A program made the translations under genes and the position numbers. Shown in pieces: positions 24,561 through 36,249 of a stretch of 64,000 nt of DNA (position 1 is its first letter; every line of letters starts with the position of its first letter). The stretch is from Takakia lepidozioides. Taxonomy: Eukaryota > Streptophyta > Takakiopsida > Takakiales > Takakiaceae. The notes under the pieces were generated by a model. That model searched no databases. It worked only from the letters and a program-made list of their open reading frames with translations, and had not been told where the DNA came from. Location: contig CM060731.1 of assembly GCA_030704615.1 (NCBI GenBank), positions 95,336,756-95,400,755 on the forward strand, written 5' to 3'.

Positions 24561-25350
24561 GAAATGGGGCACCGCATTTCCAAAATTTTGGCAACTCTAA
24601 AAACCTCTTTTGGAAATGCGGCACCGCATTTCCAAAACAGGGGAGGGACTAAATTTTCCATTCAATGTTGGCATAGTAAAAAGTAATCGGCCGATTGGAA
24701 ATGCGGTGCCGCATTTCCAAAATTTCCTTTGTCCACACGCCAGTTTTGGCCTCTCCCGCTCATTGCATGGATGCCACCACGCTTACAGAGGTCGAACAAG
24801 GAGGTCGAACAAGGAGGTCGAGATGGCGGAATTGGAAATGCGGTGCCGCATTTCCATATTGGGGATGGTCGTTGTTCGAACTGCAGGCCCCATCAGCAAA
24901 AATTGGCACCGCATTCCATTGTAAAAAAAAAGTCGATGACGGACATGGAAATGCGGCGCCGCATTTCCAGAACGGACATCGCAATTTGTCCATTTGCAGA
25001 CCCTCTCACGGAAATGCGGTAACGCATTCCATCGCGCTGGTCGGAAATGTCACACTTTTGGTCGGTGTGGTCGGAAAGTCACACTTTTCAAAGTGTTGGA
25101 CGGAATGCGCACCGCATTCCCTTGTCCCAAAATAGTTTCCATTGCAAGCTTGAATGCGTCGCCGCATTTGCCATGCCAACCTCGTTGTCTGTCCAATTTA
25201 TAGACCCGTGTTGGTATTTCGTGTACCTGGACGAATGAAAATTCACCGCATTCCATGTCCGACACTGAAATGCGGTTCATAATTATCCATGTCGACATTG
25301 AAATTCGGCACCGCATTCCAATGTCCGACATGGAAATGCGGTGCGCATTT
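24561..25350. repeat. Second palindrome array, downstream of the methyltransferase, copy 2
   Basis: About ten palindromes with the same core and arms (GGAAATGCGGTGCCGCATTT type) but different linkers and less regular spacing than the central array. Several are truncated or have one decayed arm, for example near 25,100 and 25,340. The counterpart in copy 3 is at 51,550-52,340. Confidence 0.85.
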
Positions 25351-25529
25351 CAATGTCTGACTGGCGTTTACTCTGGTATATTCTTGACACATGACTCTCA
25401 TACCGGTTACTCTGGTATATTCATCCCGGACAGACAAATTGTAGAAATGAGACATCAAATTGTAAACAGTGGGCCAATTTCGACAGTTATTCAACAGAAT
25501 GAAACACAATCACACAGAAGTGAGGTACG

Positions 25530-26206
25530 ATGGGTTTATTGATCGGACACGATGTCTCACATTTACCAACTGCAGACAAAACTAAGCCCTTCCTCCTTCT
25601 ACATGGCTTCACCAAGTCGACGGAACTATCGATACCCTCAAAACAAGCTATTACTACTGCGGCACCTCGAGGTAAACTGCAATTCGGTCGTTCTGCTGCC
25701 CTTGCTGGAGCTGACGACAATGTCATGTCCATCAATGATACCACCATCATACATTGACACGGTCACTGTGGGCCGCATGTGCTCGTGCGATTCGTCTTCG
25801 CAACTCAGCCGAATGTCTCCATACACTGAAGACGGAGTGATCTCCACGTATATAGTTTTCCCCGGTGCCGTCCTCCCTGGTCCACTGGCAGCAGTTCCAT
25901 CGCCAAAGCGAGGCCGGCGTGATCTGTCCGGCATCCCTTTCCAGCTTGGTATATCGAGGTCAGGACCCACGGACCGCATTGACCCTCGCCCTCACCTCGC
26001 TCAAAGCGGTAATAGCCCTCCAAATACTCCATTGCGCGCAAAGACTCTTGCTTGATTCCAGCAGCGTCTGTGAAAACAGAGAGCCAGCAATGATGTCTCC
26101 TGATTCTGGTTTGAACATAGCATAATCGTGGCCATGATAAGGGCAGTCGCTGGAGTTCCGTGGCACGGCATCCTTGAAAAGTACTGGAGTACTGGAGTAC
26201 GCTCAA
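25530..26206 (-). pseudogene. Accessory gene of unknown function, reverse-oriented paralogue in copy 2
   Basis: Reading frames on the minus strand match the plus-strand gene at 52,838-53,512 along most of its length. Shared segments include HDYAMFKPESGDI against IDYAMYSATSGDI, FERGEGEGQ against FERGDDLGL, VYGDIRL against LYGDIRI, and DGHDIVV against EGQDIVV. The frame shifts between 26,166 and 25,960 and again near 25,980, so it is broken here or contains a short intron. AATAAA on the minus strand near 25,538 supports the orientation. It stands head to head with the plus-strand copy that follows. I recognise no known family. Confidence 0.6.
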
Positions 26207-26639
26207 TGACAGCAGCTTCCGATGGAGGAGGAGCAGCGCGGTGGCTGGAAAAAGTTCAAGCTAACGCTGCAATTCCTCACAAACACTCCAGGGCACATTT
26301 AAATTTCCCCCTACAGGATCCTGGACGGATGAAGATTGGCTGGCTCCATGAATGTAGCCGTTTCAGTTTCCTACCCTGCCATGCAAACTATGGGCAATGA
26401 CTGCCAGGTGGGCCGATAGCCACTCGACAATGACAAAGTCCTCCCCCCTTCGATGTAAATGCGGCGCCGAATTTCCATTCGGGGATGGACTTTGGTGGCA
26501 TATCTCAACCTATACCCCGTGGATGAGAAAGAGGTATGGGCGTCATGAACACGTTACACCTCCGTCGGTGGGGCGTGGGACCCAGATGCTCCATTATTTG
26601 AGCCCGGACTGCTCTTCCGCTTCGCATCATTTCCAAATC

Positions 26640-27275
26640 TAAGGGCTTCGTTGCTGTCCGCAAGGTCATTGTCATCGGCATCAAGACCCTCAGGTCCTCC
26701 TTTGCAAGGATGCCGTGCTTCCAGAACCGGACGACTGCCCTTATGGAGGCATCGATTATGCAATGTATTCGGCCACATCGGGAGACATCGTTTCTCTGGT
26801 ACCCAGATTACACAGAAGATACTGGTTCAAATGTGGAAACATTGTCCGCTTTTGAGTATCTCCCAAGCCAGTACGCCTTCAAGCGGGGTGACGATCTTGG
26901 TCTGAGGAGTCCGTGGCTCCTGCGCATCCTTGATTCCGATTTTCCCAACTATGACGGGCACCCATGCAGAAGAATGCGCACTGCTATGCTGTGGCGGTGG
27001 AACTGCTGCCAGTGGACGTGGGTGGACTCTATCGGAGAGACTTATACTCTGAAGGAGTGCGCTCATCTTCTCCATTGTATGGGGACATTCGCATTGGTGT
27101 GGAGGACGAAAACGTGAAGCTTTCCATATACGATGGTGGTATGATGATTGAAGGGCAGGACATTGTGGTGAACATCAACAGGGGCGGTACAACGGCTGCA
27201 ATCGACTTTACCTGGAGAAGCCCGAAGACTCATGAGCTAATTCTGAGAGCAGTCGAAGTCCCATTGACAACGTGA
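26640..27275 (+). pseudogene. Accessory gene of unknown function, plus-strand copy in element copy 2
   Basis: Homologue of 52,838-53,512, with the first ATG at 26,710 and a TGA at 27,273-27,275. Recognisable parts are MPCFQNR, FERG/FKRGDDLGLRSPWLL, YGDIRIGV, MMIEGQDIVV and the C-terminal EVPLTT. Two frame changes are needed (near 26,735 and 27,050), so this copy is decayed or contains assembly indels. AATAAA at 27,358-27,363 follows. The product looks like a soluble, beta-rich protein of about 190-225 residues without a signal peptide; function unknown. Confidence 0.6.
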
Positions 27276-27710
27276 CTTGTATTCAGTGGCACAGGGCTAA
27301 CGATTTCTTTGCACAATCAGCACAGTAGACGTGCTTCAAATTCAATTCATGTGGATCAATAAAACCTCATTGTGCCTCTTTTTATTCTATTCTGTGTCCA
27401 TCGTTCCCAGAATGCGTCATTGCTCATTTCGCTTGGGATTGGGAGTGTGGGAGGATTTTGCAAGTGGCTGTTAGGCTAAATGGCCCCCATTGTACAGAGC
27501 AGTACCACCCTACCATTCGCAAACATTGTCATTCAATATATAATTCTAAAAAACATTGCCGAACCTCCTTCATCGGGAGGTCCTTCTCCCCCTATGACCT
27601 GGGCACCCTTAACCCTATTCCCCGCGGACACATATTTCCGGAAAATAGTCTGCTCATGTTTTTTTCACACTTACGACTCTGTTCATGGCTCATGCCGCTC
27701 ATGGCTCATG

Positions 27711-27739
27711 GCTCATGAAATAGCAGCCCCCCTACGTGC
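27711..27739. mobile_element. Terminal inverted repeat and target duplication, copy 2 (methyltransferase-side end)
   Basis: GCTCATGAAATAGCAGCCCC plus one C at 27,711-27,731 is the same right end as at 53,955-53,975. It is preceded by GCTCATG repeats. It is followed by CTACGTGC (27,732-27,739), the reverse complement of the eight bases beyond the copy 1 end at 10,770. Confidence 0.8.
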
Positions 27740-30200
27740 CTCCTTGCCTCGGGACGAAGTCGTAGTGCGGCTTCGGCGTGTGCCCGTACCTCAGGCCAGC
27801 ATTCCAAGGCGCGAGCTTGGGCCCGAGTGGTCAAAGAGGGACCCAGTGTTGTGTGGTCCACCCTTGCCATCATGCGTAGCGTTCTAGGAGAGTGCTGACT
27901 CTCTCCACATTGTGTCGATCTTGCTACGGCGGCATGCAATTTTTCAATTAAATCCGATATGTTTGGAAGTGGCAAGAACACCCCTGGAATAGGGGCAATT
28001 TGGTCACGCCATGTGTTCTGCCAATACTTTACAACACTCGTGATGGCAGCCTTGAAATTGTCCAACACCTCCTCCTGCTGGGGGTCTCTGCGCACTCTGG
28101 AAGAAATGGCCCTTCATCCGCGTCAAGGCACCCACTACGTCTCATTCATATCCTCCCAACGGATGCTAGCGGCCTCCACTCCCTCAAAATAGGTCTCTCC
28201 CAATCGGTTCGCGATTGTATGGGTTCTTTTTCGCTGGCACCATGGATCCTCAGGCAGTCGTAGAATCTTTGTCTGGTACAGCTCCAATGCCCTCCCAATT
28301 CCGGCAAAAAAACTCCCTTTGGACTGGGTCCTGTATGCCTCTAGCACGCACGGTTGTTTCCCAGTTGGATGTCACCCAAAGGTCACCGGATCTTTAACCC
28401 TAGTTAACGTCTTCGCATCCAAGGCGTGCATCTCTCTTGGAGCATCCCATGTCATTGTCTCCCCCAGTGCTGCCAATTTAAAAATCGTAAGGCGATACAT
28501 CCAATGGCATGTTGTACCGGTTGTACTCGTATCCCGTGGGCATATTTCTTGCAACCCAAACACTCGTAGAAACGTGATGGATTGGTCCACGGCAGTCAGG
28601 GCATTGGCTGGCTCGCATGGCTGCCGCATATGAGACATGCGGGATGAAACAAATGCCACATGAGGGTTTAGGCACATTGTGCACACCGTACCATCTGTTA
28701 CCCATGACGCTGGATTGCTCTGTGGTATCCACGTCCGTTTATCCTCATGAATGTAGGATGACATCCTCGGCCTGGTATCCCACTCCTCCTCTACTTCCAA
28801 TTCCCAGTTTATGCTGTTATTGGTATCGGAAATTGTATGCACACAGTGCTCAACATGGCATCCACATCACCCCATGTGGTGAATCCAGTGTACTTCGACG
28901 TGAATACATCACGCACAGTGTCGTGCCTTTGCAAATTAGCATAGATGCTATCTATGCTTCGATTCGACAAACGTGCTGCACGTTGGAGGGAGGACAACGC
29001 CTTCTTCTATCGTGTTTCCCGCGATGCTAGATGGCCCGCCCATGTCACCCAATTCCGCCAATTCCCCTTCATCATGGCCACGATCGGATTTGCATGGCAT
29101 TTGAGTACCAATATGCAACAGCCCTAGCTTGCTCGCGTTCCCCCACAAGCTGCTCTAATTCCTGTTCTTCTGCCGATGTAATTTGCACGGCTGAACATTC
29201 CCAGTTCCACTGTGGGTCCTTCCCTTTTCTTGCCCTCTCCGCCGCAAGTCTTTTTTCCTCAACCCTTGCCGGGTCCAGTTCACCGTTTGCACTTCATTCC
29301 CATGCCCGATTGAGTCAACCCCGTCGATGACGCGGTCAATGTCCATTGGTGCAATTCAAACACGCCAATATGTCTTGCTCGTTGGTGATTGGCTCGGGTC
29401 CTGAAGCACACCGGTACGCTGTCGAGAGTCCCCAACCCCATTCTTTCCAGCAACTTCGCTATTTGCCACCGTTGCAAATGAACAATGTCCTGCAGGTCTT
29501 TGATGTGCTGTTCATGTGCGGCCAACTGTTCCTCCAACGGAGAGCGTACCTCGCCCCCCTCCACCTCAGACGTTGAAGGCCTGGCTGCGGAGACCTGTTG
29601 CGCGTATAATCTGGAGGTTGGTCTGCATTTCCTCCTTCTTCCACATCGTCGTTTCCATCCGCCTTTCCTTCTTCCACCTCGTCGTTTCCATCGAACCGTA
29701 TCATGTCCTGCCCTGACGTATATACAAGTCTGGGATATCAGAGAACATGTATAGTCTAGTACGCTGTCTCGCAGTGGCAGTTTGCTAATCCACCGGTCGC
29801 AATAAAATCAACTCTGTGTACAACATGGCCGCAAATAAATACGGGACATTGTTGTTGACGAGCGGTTGACCCCACAATGTTGTATTACCTCCTCTGCCCT
29901 GTGGCGGAAACGCGGGTTGGCGCAGAATGCAAGCTAGCTTGATTTGTTTGGTTTGTGGATCATGCCTATCTCTGGGCCACAAACGATTTATGTTGACACC
30001 AGTCCACAAATTTCCTGCAGTCACCAGCGACCACCGCTGCAGTCTTCCAAACTTCCCACCTGGTTCCGCAAGAATGTTGGGGTCATTGTATATGTCCCAA
30101 CGAAGTTCGCGCCTGACCCCTTTTGGTTTTTTCTTGGGAGGTCCAGGTTCATTATCGTCATCCCTGGGATGACCTCCCTATCTTCATCCTCCGCCATTTA
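27740..30200 (-). pseudogene. Cluster of decayed minus-strand ORFs, unknown origin
   Basis: Consecutive open stretches all run on the minus strand. They are an N-terminal piece ending LLRPVD (about 30,130-29,785), an acidic and coiled-coil piece (29,704-29,280, with HEQHIKDLQDIVHLQRW), a short piece at 28,997-28,809, a Cys-rich piece (28,842-28,372, with CTMCLNPH and SHMRQPC), and pieces at 28,347-28,135 and 28,095-27,740. The spacing CxxC...HxxxxC is vaguely like a BED-type finger of hAT transposases, but I found no hAT core. They are probably exons of one decayed gene in the flank of copy 2. Confidence 0.35.
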
Positions 30201-30678
30201 TGGCTCTGGCTTACCCCTACTCGACAGGTGTTTGCTAAGAAAAATGCTCTCCCAACCCTCCTAAATCGTACCTAATCCTACTCCCTAATGAATCCTCCCC
30301 AAGTACTAGAGGCACGTGTCACTCCCTCGGCAGTTCTAAGTGATATGACGCAATGTTAATGAAAAAAACATGGGGCTAGAGGAGGGCTTCCCGGGAGGTA
30401 CTCAGCATCGATTTGTAGAATCCAACGGCCCAAAATACCCCCCACCCAACCAATAGCACCCCTCTCCACTTGGACTCAATGACAAGGAATGCAACATCCC
30501 ATCGCCCACCAATTCCTGATGTGGAGAAAAGTGAGGGAGAGAATAGCCTCCAAGGCCTTATAAGCCCCCCCTCCACACTCCGGGCGCGCGCTGTCATCAT
30601 GACTACGCACGCTAGTAATAGCTGCAACCGCCACGGCAGGGATGGTCGCATTTTTTATTTTATTTTTCTTTATTATGT

Positions 30679-30927
30679 GCGACCACCAGCAGGGGGGTGG
30701 TCGCAGAAATTTTTATTTTTTTTAATAGGGGCGACCACCAGCAGGGGGTGGTCGCAAAGTTTTATTTTTTTTAATAGGTGCGACCACCAGCAGGGGGTTG
30801 GTCACAGATTTTTTATTTTTTTAATGGGTGCGACCACCAGCATGGTGGTGGTCGCAGATTTGTTTATTTTTTTAATGGGTGCAACCACAACAGGGGGTGT
30901 CGCAGATTTGTTTATTTTTTTAATGGG
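30679..30927. repeat. Tandem hairpin satellite running into the gap
   Basis: At least five units starting at 30,679, 30,731, 30,780, 30,830 and 30,881 (49-52 bp apart). Each has an inverted repeat GCGACCACC...GGTGGTCGC followed by a T-rich tract with TTTAAT. The array is cut by the N gap, so its true length is unknown. Confidence 0.9.
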
Positions 30928-31427
30928 NNNNNNNNNNNNNNNNNNNNNNNNNNNNNNNNNNNNNNNNNNNNNNNNNNNNNNNNNNNNNNNNNNNNNNNNN
31001 NNNNNNNNNNNNNNNNNNNNNNNNNNNNNNNNNNNNNNNNNNNNNNNNNNNNNNNNNNNNNNNNNNNNNNNNNNNNNNNNNNNNNNNNNNNNNNNNNNNN
31101 NNNNNNNNNNNNNNNNNNNNNNNNNNNNNNNNNNNNNNNNNNNNNNNNNNNNNNNNNNNNNNNNNNNNNNNNNNNNNNNNNNNNNNNNNNNNNNNNNNNN
31201 NNNNNNNNNNNNNNNNNNNNNNNNNNNNNNNNNNNNNNNNNNNNNNNNNNNNNNNNNNNNNNNNNNNNNNNNNNNNNNNNNNNNNNNNNNNNNNNNNNNN
31301 NNNNNNNNNNNNNNNNNNNNNNNNNNNNNNNNNNNNNNNNNNNNNNNNNNNNNNNNNNNNNNNNNNNNNNNNNNNNNNNNNNNNNNNNNNNNNNNNNNNN
31401 NNNNNNNNNNNNNNNNNNNNNNNNNNN
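30928..31427. other. Assembly gap of exactly 500 N
   Basis: A second 500-N gap. It sits between a hairpin satellite and the 3' part of a gag gene, so a retroelement pol region could be missing here. Confidence 0.99.
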
Positions 31428-33737
31428 TCCTTGCCTAGGTTCTCTAGCTGTTGTCCTTCTGTTGTAGTAACAATTCTCAGTAAAATGGTTATCCATTTTA
31501 CAGATAGTACAGTTTTCTCCTTCATGTGGCATTCAGTGGTGGTATGGCCTTTATTCTGGCACTTTGCATACGAAACACCCTTCCTCCAATGTGTTGCAGC
31601 CTCTGTGGCATACTTCTTCAAGATTTCTTCTCATCTTTTCTCATAGTTATCCCTCTTCAACTTCTCCTTTCTCTTACTCTTCCTTTTCAGCTCTTGCTCT
31701 TCTTCCTCATCTGACTCATCCTCAGAGTCCTCATCATCCCTTTTCTCTCTCCTGAGCATTCCCAATTGCTCAATTTTGTTCGCTGTTTCAAATGCCTCCT
31801 CCACTGTATTATGGGGTAACATATCCACTTTCTTTTGCAACTCTGGTCTTAGTCCACTCACAAACCAAGTCTTCTGTAAACCTGGTGCTGGTACAGCAGC
31901 CAGCTTTTTCATCATCAATTCCATTTTTTCCATATACTCCTCAACAGTTTCATGCTCCTTTTGCTTTAACTGTTGTAAATTCCATACACTTCATCCTCAA
32001 TTTTACTTGTCCTGAACCTATTTCGGAATGTTGTATTCAAGCCATTCCAGGTTAGGAAATGAATATCAGGGAATCTTGCATACCATTCACTTGCTTTCTT
32101 GATAAGTGAACAAGGAAACAATCTCATCTTGGCATCATCGTCATTCTCATTGTTCACAATACACATGTGCTCAAATTGGCTAATGTGTACATCAGGATCC
32201 CCTTTTCTTGAATATATTGGAAAAGGTGGTTTGCTCGTGTTGGTTGTAATGCCATCTGTGGCCCTACCTTCTGCCCACTGACAGATGCTGGCCCCCTTGC
32301 TGGTGCTGGTCCTTGAGGACTTGTTGTAGTTGTGGTGGATCTTCCACCCAGTGGTGGCCCCTGAGCACTCCCTGCTACTGGCCCCACGATATTCACAGTA
32401 TTCCCAGCTCCAGTTGCACTACTTCCCACACTCCCTGTCCCCCCAGAGCCAGATCCAGGCTGCCCACCTGATCCCCCTGAGCCGACACCTTCGTTGGCCT
32501 GTGGTCCAAGTGCTCCACTTGATCCAGGTCCAACGGGTTGGGATGTCCTGGTTGTAGTCTCAACCTTAGCTGTTGGGTCTACTTCTTCATACTCTTCCTC
32601 TTCCAATTTCTTCTCTCTGTTTTCATCCTCCAAGTTCTGCCCTTGGTTTCTTCTTCACTCATGTAACTCACTGCAATGGTGTTGGAGAGTCTGAACTCTC
32701 CGTTGGCTCTGCCACATCCTCTCCTCCTTCTTCACCTTCCGTTTCAGAAACTAGAGTTCCTGCTTTTGGTGTTCCATGCCAACTCTTATCAAAGATTTCT
32801 GTCAAATCTTTTATCCAGGGATGTACCTCAGATCTTTCACCTCGTGGTTGATCTTCTTCCCGTACCAATTCCCTTAATCTTTCTTGCAAAGAAAAAGAAG
32901 GAGTGGCATCCAACTCTAGTTCTTCCGGTATGGGTGATGTACTCTCTGATCTTAATGGTGTGAGAGGTCCAGATGATTCCCCTATGTCTATTCCTCTCTC
33001 CCAAAGATATGGATAATTAGCTTTCAGATAACTTTCTCTTTTTGCTGAATATCTCTGGAGTCTAGCTTCTCTTTCATCACTCATGTCCCATGTCTTTCAT
33101 TTCTTTAATGTGACAATAACCAAAACTCTCTTCTGTAGTATCTCTCGTATATGCCTGGGTTTCTTTCAAGCTTTAATGCACCCTTGGCTATACTAGAAGT
33201 CTCCGTTACCATATAACCATATGGCAAAGTCTTTTTCTTTTTTGGGTTGTAGGCAAGGAAAGGCCTAACGGAGCCCATTTAAAACGAGGAAAAACAAGTC
33301 TGGAAAGCTGTTCTTGGTGTGAGTTTGATCCACAGAATATCCTTTGGAATCCAATTCTTTACCAGTACAAGCTCTTCATGCATATGAGTATAAACACTCA
33401 CCTTCCTTTCCTCCCAGCCTTCAAACTCTACTCGCTTAATGGATAGCAACGCTATCACATAAACCAGTGTTGGTAACCAACGTGCTCTTCCTCTACAGGC
33501 CACCTGATAAATCTTTATCACCCATTTCTCCAGACCCCACTCAGGGTCAGCATCATGCACTCTCTTAAGAATGTTTTCTTTACAACCGTCTGGCAATTCC
33601 AAGAACCTCTGAAAGAATTGTTTGGACAATCTTTCCTTCTCAGTTTCACAGGGAATTTGATTCACATCAAATTCTTTAATTCTCCATCCACCATGATCCC
33701 ACCAGATGCCTGTCACATCTGGTTGTTCATGACCCAG
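31428..33737 (-). pseudogene. gag: Ty3/gypsy-type gag gene, decayed, 3' end lost in gap
   Basis: Minus-strand pieces in order: an N-terminal domain (33,716-33,279, with WWDHGGWRIKEFD), an acidic segment from the ATG at 33,084 to 32,668, a Gly/Ser/Pro-rich segment (32,633-32,154), then the retrotransposon gag core (RLFPCSLIKKASEWYARFP and W-LN-TFRNRFR, about 32,130-32,010), followed by LRPELQKKV and an acidic/basic tail (31,933-31,631). Two zinc knuckles come next. The second is complete (CTICKMDNHFTENC). The first reads YAKCQNKGHTTTEC, with Tyr in place of the first Cys. Stops and frame changes separate the pieces. The 5' coding end continues at 56,546-56,666 beyond the inserted element. No pol is visible. 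Confidence 0.75.
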
Positions 33738-33766
33738 TTCCCCAGGAGGTTAGCTATTTCATGAGC
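33738..33766. mobile_element. Left end and target duplication of the outer element
   Basis: TTCCCCAG (33,738-33,745) is followed by the terminus GAGGTTAGCTATTTCATGAG plus C (33,746-33,766) and CATGAGCGG repeats. The same eight bases, TTCCCCAG, follow the right end at 56,538-56,545. Confidence 0.9.
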
Positions 33767-34069
33767 ATGAGCGGCATGAGCGGCATGAGCGGAGTAGTAA
33801 GACAATCGGTTTTCATGAGCAGAAGTACAAATTTCGAAAATAAAAAACAATAAAAAACATTAATTTAGGAAAAACAAATATATTATTCGGCCCCTTGAAG
33901 GGAAAATTGTAGTTTTGACAGTTGTGCTCATGATATTTCGTCTTCCGCTCATGCCAATTCCCAGCGACATGTGCAAATATGGCGCCGAATTTCGCGGTAA
34001 TAGGGTCCGTAACCTGAAAAAACGGCGACGTATTTCGCGGTAATAGGTCTCTCTGGCGAAAAATGGTGC

Positions 34070-34415
34070 CGAATTCCGCGGCTATAGGTCCCCTCATGAC
34101 AGGTAATTCGGCGCCATTTTTCCAGTGCATGTTCGGACTTAGCCAGTTTTCGGCGCAAAATAGGGAAATTCGGCGCCATTTTTCCAGACATTGTACCAGT
34201 GCATGTTGGGACTTAGCCAGTTTTCGGCCCAAAAAAGAGAAATTCGGCGCCATTTTTCCAGACACGATACCAGTGCATGTTGGGACTTAGCCAGTTTTCG
34301 GCCCAAAAAAGAGAAATTCGGCGCCATTTTCCCAGACACAGGTACCAGTGCATGTTGGGACTTAGCCAGTTTTCGGCCCCAAAAAGAGAAATTCGGCGCC
34401 ATTTTTCCAGAAATG
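34070..34415. repeat. 74-bp tandem repeats with CGGCGCC core, outer element left end
   Basis: Units contain AAATTCGGCGCCATTTTTCC and CAGTGCATGTTGGGACTTAGC. The CGGCGCC cores lie at about 34,171, 34,245, 34,319 and 34,394, a period of 74-75 bp. It lies about 300 bp inside the left terminus. Confidence 0.85.
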
Positions 34416-34564
34416 GCCCCACAACTGCTTCTATTGGATCTCAGTTTGAATGGAATATTGCCTCATTCCAGGAGTTTTGGGGTGCATTTCATTACACTGC
34501 AAAAAAAGTCTGATACAGCAAAATGCAATTGAAAATATCCATATGGAGGATTCCCTTTGCCCCA

Positions 34565-36244
34565 TCAATGATTTCTGGAATCCCTAAGGAGGAGTTTGTG
34601 CAGCTCGTTCACGCTCAACGCCGGTGCATGAATAAAGTCATCAATAGTCACGTTCATCCTCAACCTCTTCAGGTAAATGTAATACAAATGCTTGCACGGA
34701 TAATACTTCGAACCCTTCTTTGCTTCCATCAACGAGAAGTCCGTACAATTGCAAGTCGGCTCCACTCCAATCGTAATTGTGTATACATCGTCGCGTACAG
34801 CCGAGCCGACCGTTGCCATCCGATACACACGCCCAAGGCCGGGTGGGGGTACGTCCACGGAGCTCTGAATAGTGCAAGCCATCCCAAGAGCATTGGCAAT
34901 CTGAGTCTCATTCAACTTGTTGGGAGGGTGTCGTCTCTTCACTCTTCCGAATCGCATTGTGGGATGTGCAGAATTGTCCAATCCGTCTCTACTGGACCGA
35001 GCAGTCTGCATGGCTGGGTCTGAGGAACCGGAAATGCGTGGGCCGGGATGTCTGTGCGTTGCACCATTCGAAATCCTGCTGCAGATAGAGCATCCGCCTC
35101 ATTCTGAGAGAGGCTGCAACCCGGTGCAACAGGCCAGACGCCCGGAGGCTCCGGCATTCCCTGAATCCCGTACTTGGGCTTGCCAAATACACAGGTCATT
35201 ATGTCGTGCCTACAGAACCAAAATGTCTGCGTTGTGGCGTGAGCAAATGTGGGAGTTAAAATCTGCCGCTGAAACAAGGTGCAGGTACAGCACCGTGTGG
35301 GTTCCTCCGAATCATCTCACCACAGTGTGCTCTCGTATCCACCGGGATGGCGCGACACTTCCCTCGAAATGCCGGCAATGTCCTCGCAATTTTCCACTGT
35401 GACTCCGACACTCTTGTCTCCACAATGGGAATGTTGTACTGCTTTACTACAGATGGCTCGTTATGTTGCCGGGGCACGCGCCCTGTGCTCAAAGGAGATG
35501 GCGATCTTGAACGTGCAGGACTTGCGGTGCTCGACGAGACCTCCTCAGGCAACATCACCGGACCACGAGGGAGCGTGCGAATATTCTTGTCAGCTCGCCA
35601 TGAATCATCTTCTCCGCCAGGTGCCTCGTCAAGTCTTCGTCTCACTGGACGGGTATGAACATCTCCTTCCAAATGTTGGCCTCTTCGCAGCAATGACGTG
35701 TCCCGAAGGCCCTCTCGCAAGGCCGCCGCCCACTTCCGAGGATTCTTCGATCTAGAGGCAGTCCGCATTAGAATTTCCTGCCTGTCCGGCCCCAAGCCCC
35801 ACTGTTTCCCTTTCAAGAACTCGTTGTACCTGCATTGCTGCATAATTGACCTCACAATGTCCTCCGTTGTGGCAGTGAGGATGTCCACCAGATGCGCCGC
35901 AGAGGAGGCACGCCAGGAAGAGTGCAGTGATTCAGCCATGTTTGTCGTGGGCATGTCGGTGTCGTAGTCGAGACACATTTCCTGCACAAGCACATATTGA
36001 GGTTACAAGCAAGTTACAAATATGGCCAAGAATAATATTCAACGGGACGCGAATTCGTGCAACTCACCTCCCGCATATAGTCGCTGAACTGGAGGAAACG
36101 ATAATGCCACCATGCTAGCCAACTGACCATTGCTCCCTCGTCTGATTTCCTTACAGCACCTGACGATGTCCACCAAGCCCGTATACATGCAAACTGTGTC
36201 TCTGCATCATCCAAGGTGGGAGCGCGCTTCCACACAAGGCACAT
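34565..36244 (-). pseudogene. MULE transposase, outer element (N-terminal two thirds missing)
   Basis: The remaining exon 1 end (36,244-36,066) reads RAPTLDDAE...WWTSSGAV...SDYMRE, then an intron, then exon 2 from about 35,984 with YDTDMPTTNMAESLHSSW (catalytic Glu). Further on are the WFCRHDIMTC zinc-like segment and the SWIM motif CNCTDFSLMEAKKG...CPCKH near 34,740. One frameshift lies near 35,260 and another near 35,010. The zinc-binding N-terminus and both catalytic Asp segments are absent; at 36,244 the sequence passes straight into the palindrome array. It cannot encode an active transposase. Confidence 0.85.
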
Positions 36245-36249
36245 GGAAC

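Noticed and set aside
28372-28842. A BED-type zinc finger of a hAT transposase
   Set aside because: The CxxC and HxxxxC spacing is suggestive, but no hAT catalytic core or dimerisation region was found nearby, so I did not assign the family.
33813-34422. ORFs with repeated KMAPNFSF and FSAQKREIRRHF peptides
   Set aside because: They are read-through of the 74-bp tandem repeats, with no conserved protein feature.
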